64,000 bases of DNA from Sphingomonadales bacterium 32-65-25 (GTDB lineage: Bacteria > Pseudomonadota > Alphaproteobacteria > Sphingomonadales > Sphingomonadaceae), in NCBI GenBank assembly GCA_002280855.1, contig NCEU01000004.1, forward strand, positions 115,118 through 179,117, written 5' to 3'. Below, one piece after another: positions 61,584 through 64,000 of this stretch. Within the stretch, counting starts at the first letter, position 1. Every line of letters begins with the position of its first letter. The notes below the pieces were generated by a model. The model did no database searches. It saw only the letters and a list, made by a program, of their open reading frames with translations, and had not been told where the DNA came from. Made by a program: the position numbers and the translations under genes.

Positions 61584-62953
61584 CCGACTTTGCTGCGCTG
61601 CTCGCCCCCACCGATGGCCAGCCCTCGGTGCCGCTCATCCTGGTGACGAAAGCCGGGCTGGATGGCTGGTTGGCCACCCAAAGCGAGCGGGTGCGGGTGG
61701 CCATGGCGGCGCAAGATTTCAAGGCCGCACCCGACAGCATGGCGATCCTGCCCGGCGATGGCCCCGCCGATTGGTTCGTTGTGGCAGGCGTGGCGGAAGG
61801 CCCGTTAGGGCCATGGGCGCTGGCAACCCCCGCAGAGAAACTGCCGGCCGGGCGTTATGCACTCGCCGGTGAACTTGGGCAGGCCGGGCTGGGCTGGTGT
61901 CTTGCCCAGCACAAGTTCAACCGTTACCGCCGCGCCGAAGCCAAGGGTGCGCGCGTGCTGACCACCACCAGCCTGGGCGCAATTTCGGCGGCGGCCAGTG
62001 AGGCCGAAGCCGTGGCGCTGGTGCGCGATCTGGTCGACACGCCGGCCAGCGATCTGGGCCCGGCCGAACTGGCCAAGGCGGTGATCGACGCGCTGGGCAG
62101 CCAGGCCGAGGTGCGGGTGACCACCGGCGAAGCGCTGATCGATCAGAATTTCCCCGCCGTCCACGCCGTTGGCCGCGCCGCCGCCCAAGCACCGCGCCTG
62201 ATCGAAGCCGTGTGGGGCGATGCCGCGCATCCGGTTGTCGCCATCATCGGCAAGGGCATCACCTTCGACAGCGGCGGGCTGAACATCAAGCCGGGCGGCG
62301 GCATGGCGCTGATGAAGAAAGATATGGGCGGCGCAGCGCACGCGCTGGCGCTGGCCAAGCTGGTGATTCAGGCCAATCTGCGCGTCCGGCTGCACTTGAT
62401 CATCCCGGCGGCGGAGAATGCCATTGCCGGCAACGCCATGCGCCCCGGCGACATCATCGGCACCCGCGCCGGCAAGACAGTGGAGATCACCAACACAGAT
62501 GCCGAAGGCCGGCTGGTGCTGTGCGATGCCATTGCGCTGGCGGCCGAGAAGAGCCCGGCGCTGATTATCGATTTCGCGACGCTCACCGGCGCGGCGCGCG
62601 TGGCACTGGGGCCGCAACTGCCGGCACTTTTTGCCAATGATGATGCGCTGGCCAGCGAATTGACCAGCGCCGGCATGGCGGTGGGCGATCCCGTGTGGCG
62701 GCTGCCCTTGTGGGCGCCTTATCACGACATGCTGAAATCCAGCCTGGCCGACATGGTCAACAGCGCCGATGGCGGCTTTGCCGGCGCCATCACCGCGGCG
62801 CTGTTCCTCGAAAAATTCGTGCCCACCGGCGTGCCGTGGGCGCATTTCGATACGTTCGCGTGGAACAACGCCAGCCGCCCCGGCCGCCCCAAGGGCGGCG
62901 AAGCGCTGGCACTGCGGGCGAGCTGGGCAATGCTGAGGAGCCGTTTCGGATGA
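61580..62953 (+). CDS. Leucyl aminopeptidase (M17 family)
   Basis: The 457-residue metallopeptidase releases N-terminal leucine and related residues. The C-terminal catalytic domain has [30 protein letters not shown] (by its ends [10 protein letters not shown] and KKDMGGAA) and the signature [13 protein letters not shown] that binds the two metals. The start is TTG at 61580, overlapping the rimO stop as TTGA; the open frame upstream is antisense-free rimO sequence in another frame. It overlaps the NlpC/P60 gene at its end (ATGA). Confidence 0.92.
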   Translation: MTDFAALLAPTDGQPSVPLILVTKAGLDGWLATQSERVRVAMAAQDFKAAPDSMAILPGDGPADWFVVAGVAEGPLGPWALATPAEKLPAGRYALAGELGQAGLGWCLAQHKFNRYRRAEAKGARVLTTTSLGAISAAASEAEAVALVRDLVDTPASDLGPAELAKAVIDALGSQAEVRVTTGEALIDQNFPAVHAVGRAAAQAPRLIEAVWGDAAHPVVAIIGKGITFDSGGLNIKPGGGMALMKKDMGGAAHALALAKLVIQANLRVRLHLIIPAAENAIAGNAMRPGDIIGTRAGKTVEITNTDAEGRLVLCDAIALAAEKSPALIIDFATLTGAARVALGPQLPALFANDDALASELTSAGMAVGDPVWRLPLWAPYHDMLKSSLADMVNSADGGFAGAITAALFLEKFVPTGVPWAHFDTFAWNNASRPGRPKGGEALALRASWAMLRSRFG

Positions 62954-63789
62954 GCTGGGTATTGCGGGGGCCGGCCCAGCGTTTCGAACCGCGCGAGTGG
63001 TTTGCCGGGCCGGAGGTGGTGGAACTGGCGCTCGCCGGTGACATCGGCGCGATACGCTATGTCGAGCCGCGACCGCTGGTGTGCACAGCGCCGCGCGTGA
63101 CGGTGCGCAGCGGGCCGGACGCGGCGGCCGAGGCGGTCAGCGAGCTGCTGTTTGGTGAGACCTTCGAGATTGTCGAGGTAAAGGCCGGCTTCGCAATCGG
63201 GCGTTCGTTGCACGATCGCTACATTGGTTGGGCGCCCTTCGAGGCGCTTGCCCTGCCCGTTACCGATCCGACCCACCGCATCAGCGCCCGGCGCGCGCCG
63301 GTGTTTGCCGCGGCTAGCATCAAGGCGGCGGTGCTGCATGAACTGCCGTTCGCCGCGCGTGTGGCCGGCGTGATGGAGGGCGATTTCCTCGCACTGTCGG
63401 GCGTCGGCTTCCTGCATCGCCGTCATGTCGAGGCCGCACCCGCCAACCGATCCGCCGCCGCCGCGCTGTTTGCCGATGCGCCCTATTTGTGGGGCGGCCG
63501 CAGCCCCGATGGCGTTGATTGTTCCGGGCTGGTGCAGCAGGCGCTGGCCGCCGAAGGCATCGCCCTGCGCCGCGACACCGATCTGCAGGCGGCCGAAGGT
63601 GAAGCGGTAAAGTTCGCCGCGCGTGAGGCCGGTGATCTCGTGTTCTGGCCCGGCCATGTCGGGCTGCTGCTGGAAGGCGACCTCCTCTGCCACGCCAACG
63701 CGCACTGGATGCGGGTTATTACAGAGCCGCTGGCCAACGTGATGGCGCGGTTGCCGGATGCTGAGCCGGCGGTGCGACGCTTCAGCTGA
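62950..63789 (+). CDS. NlpC/P60-family cell-wall peptidase with SH3-like region
   Basis: The 279-residue protein has an N-terminal bacterial SH3-like region (about 35-150) and a C-terminal NlpC/P60 domain: LWGGRSPDGVDCSGLVQQAL with the catalytic Cys, and DLVFWPGHVGLLLEGDLLCHAN with the catalytic His. Such enzymes cut gamma-D-Glu bonds in peptidoglycan peptides. No signal peptide is obvious, so export may use another route or the enzyme may act on cytoplasmic recycled peptides. It is last of the rimO-aminopeptidase-NlpC chain. Confidence 0.9.
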   Translation: MSWVLRGPAQRFEPREWFAGPEVVELALAGDIGAIRYVEPRPLVCTAPRVTVRSGPDAAAEAVSELLFGETFEIVEVKAGFAIGRSLHDRYIGWAPFEALALPVTDPTHRISARRAPVFAAASIKAAVLHELPFAARVAGVMEGDFLALSGVGFLHRRHVEAAPANRSAAAALFADAPYLWGGRSPDGVDCSGLVQQALAAEGIALRRDTDLQAAEGEAVKFAAREAGDLVFWPGHVGLLLEGDLLCHANAHWMRVITEPLANVMARLPDAEPAVRRFS

Positions 63790-63792
63790 GTC

Positions 63793-63824
63793 TTGGCCCT
63801 CCCCCCTAGCGGGGAGAGGGCCAA
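63793..63824. terminator. Hairpin between converging gene ends
   Basis: TTGGCCCTC pairs with GAGGGCCAA over nine bases, with a further CCCC/GGGG pairing beyond a one-base bulge. There is no long T-run. It sits between the NlpC/P60 stop and the gene remnant ending at 63829. Confidence 0.5.
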
Positions 63825-63828
63825 CAGC

Positions 63829-63903
63829 TTACTTCGGCTTCACGAACTTCAACGTCATGCGGTCAGATTCGCCGATTGCGGCGAACTTGGCCCGATCCAC
63901 GTT
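63829..63903 (-). pseudogene. C-terminal remnant of a gene, possibly a methyltransferase
   Basis: Read on the minus strand this gives NVDRAKFAAIGESDRMTLKF and then VKPK before TAA. The ending resembles the C-termini of some class I SAM-dependent methyltransferases, but I cannot confirm this. The frame meets a stop within the next few codons upstream (TAA, plus-strand 63916-63918), where repeated, IS-like sequence starts. I take it as a gene cut by an insertion; alternatively a frameshift or a genuinely tiny gene is possible. Confidence 0.5.
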
Positions 63904-64000
63904 GTCAGGCGACAATTACGATGGCCGGTCGCCGTCAATTATGATGGCCGGTTGTGGCCCGCAACGTTCGGTGGCTGATGGCTACAATGGGCTGCGGGTT
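63903..64000. mobile_element. Possible end of an IS21-like insertion sequence
   Basis: The stretch begins TGTCAGGCGAC and holds two near-identical copies of CAATTAYGATGGCCGGT (63913-63929 and 63936-63952, 23 bases apart). Multiple short direct repeats after a TG terminus are typical of IS21-family ends. The transposase lies beyond the window, so the family is a guess from the end alone. Confidence 0.45.

Noticed and set aside
1..64000. tRNA, rRNA or riboswitch genes
   Set aside because: I looked for T-arm-like GGTTCGAATCC patterns, conserved rRNA segments and a thi-box near thiL and found nothing convincing.

Overview
The window is a contiguous piece of a GC-rich alphaproteobacterial chromosome, most likely from Sphingomonadales (a Sandarakinorhabdus/Polymorphobacter-like lineage is my guess). 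The reasons are the PEP-CTERM tails of the form PEPASWAML, the acyl-CoA dehydrogenase clusters, the FeS-type photolyase PhrB, the lgt-midA-pgeF operon and the general codon usage. Nearly all of it is dense housekeeping and catabolic sequence with short intergenic gaps. I saw no rRNA, tRNA or CRISPR array.

Layout. 1-2.2 kb: a gene tail, adenosine kinase, an EI24/CysZ-like membrane protein and a small membrane protein. 2.3-6.2 kb: a fatty-acid module of two tandem acyl-CoA dehydrogenases behind a LiuR-like palindrome, plus an ACAD10/11-like dehydrogenase on the other strand. 6.3-7.9 kb: (6-4) photolyase phrB. 7.8-10.4 kb: an accessory pocket of visibly lower GC. It holds a 59-aa protein, a four-helix membrane protein and a translationally coupled ComEC-like metallo-beta-lactamase-fold protein. 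Two kinds of intergenic repeat flank it in nested, inverted orientation. 10.5-17 kb: proton pyrophosphatase, an exported class V PLP enzyme, thiL-nusB and dnaB. 17.2-19.2 kb: a Tat-type flavin amine oxidase with its own cytochrome c. 19.2-24 kb: the glyoxylate shunt (aceB, an ScfR/RamB-type regulator, divergent aceA). 24-30.4 kb: a HerA-type ATPase, an SMP-30 lactonase with an epoxide-hydrolase-like enzyme, and polA.

30.5-36 kb: a PEP-CTERM lectin-like protein, leuD-leuB, a DUF502-like protein, a dicarboxylate symporter and asd. 35.9-37.4 kb: an XRE/membrane-protein pair with a palindromic operator candidate, and an outer-membrane barrel. 37.5-42.6 kb: the 3-oxoacid CoA-transferase subunits, a group II PLP decarboxylase, an acyl-CoA synthetase and small membrane proteins. 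42.8-43.6 kb: a glycine-rich double cold-shock-domain protein. 43.8-48.6 kb: TIGR02186/TauE and lgt-midA-GNAT-pgeF, each a chain of overlapping genes. 48.7-53.4 kb: a second fatty-acid module (two acyl-CoA dehydrogenases, an acyl-CoA synthetase, a PhnZ-like HD protein). 53.4-63.8 kb: a solitary KAP NTPase, a zinc-ribbon/DUF3426-like protein, serS-surE, a second PEP-CTERM protein, an NlpD-like lipoprotein, and rimO-pepA-NlpC/P60. At the right edge a gene tail seems to be cut by the end of an insertion sequence.

The metabolic picture is an aerobic heterotroph that degrades fatty or branched acyl chains (two ACAD pairs, two acyl-CoA ligases, a CoA-transferase) and feeds acetyl-CoA into the glyoxylate bypass. 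The most likely undescribed system is the two-gene membrane-protein/MBL cassette at 8.6-10.1 kb. A role in defence or competence-like processing is inference only.
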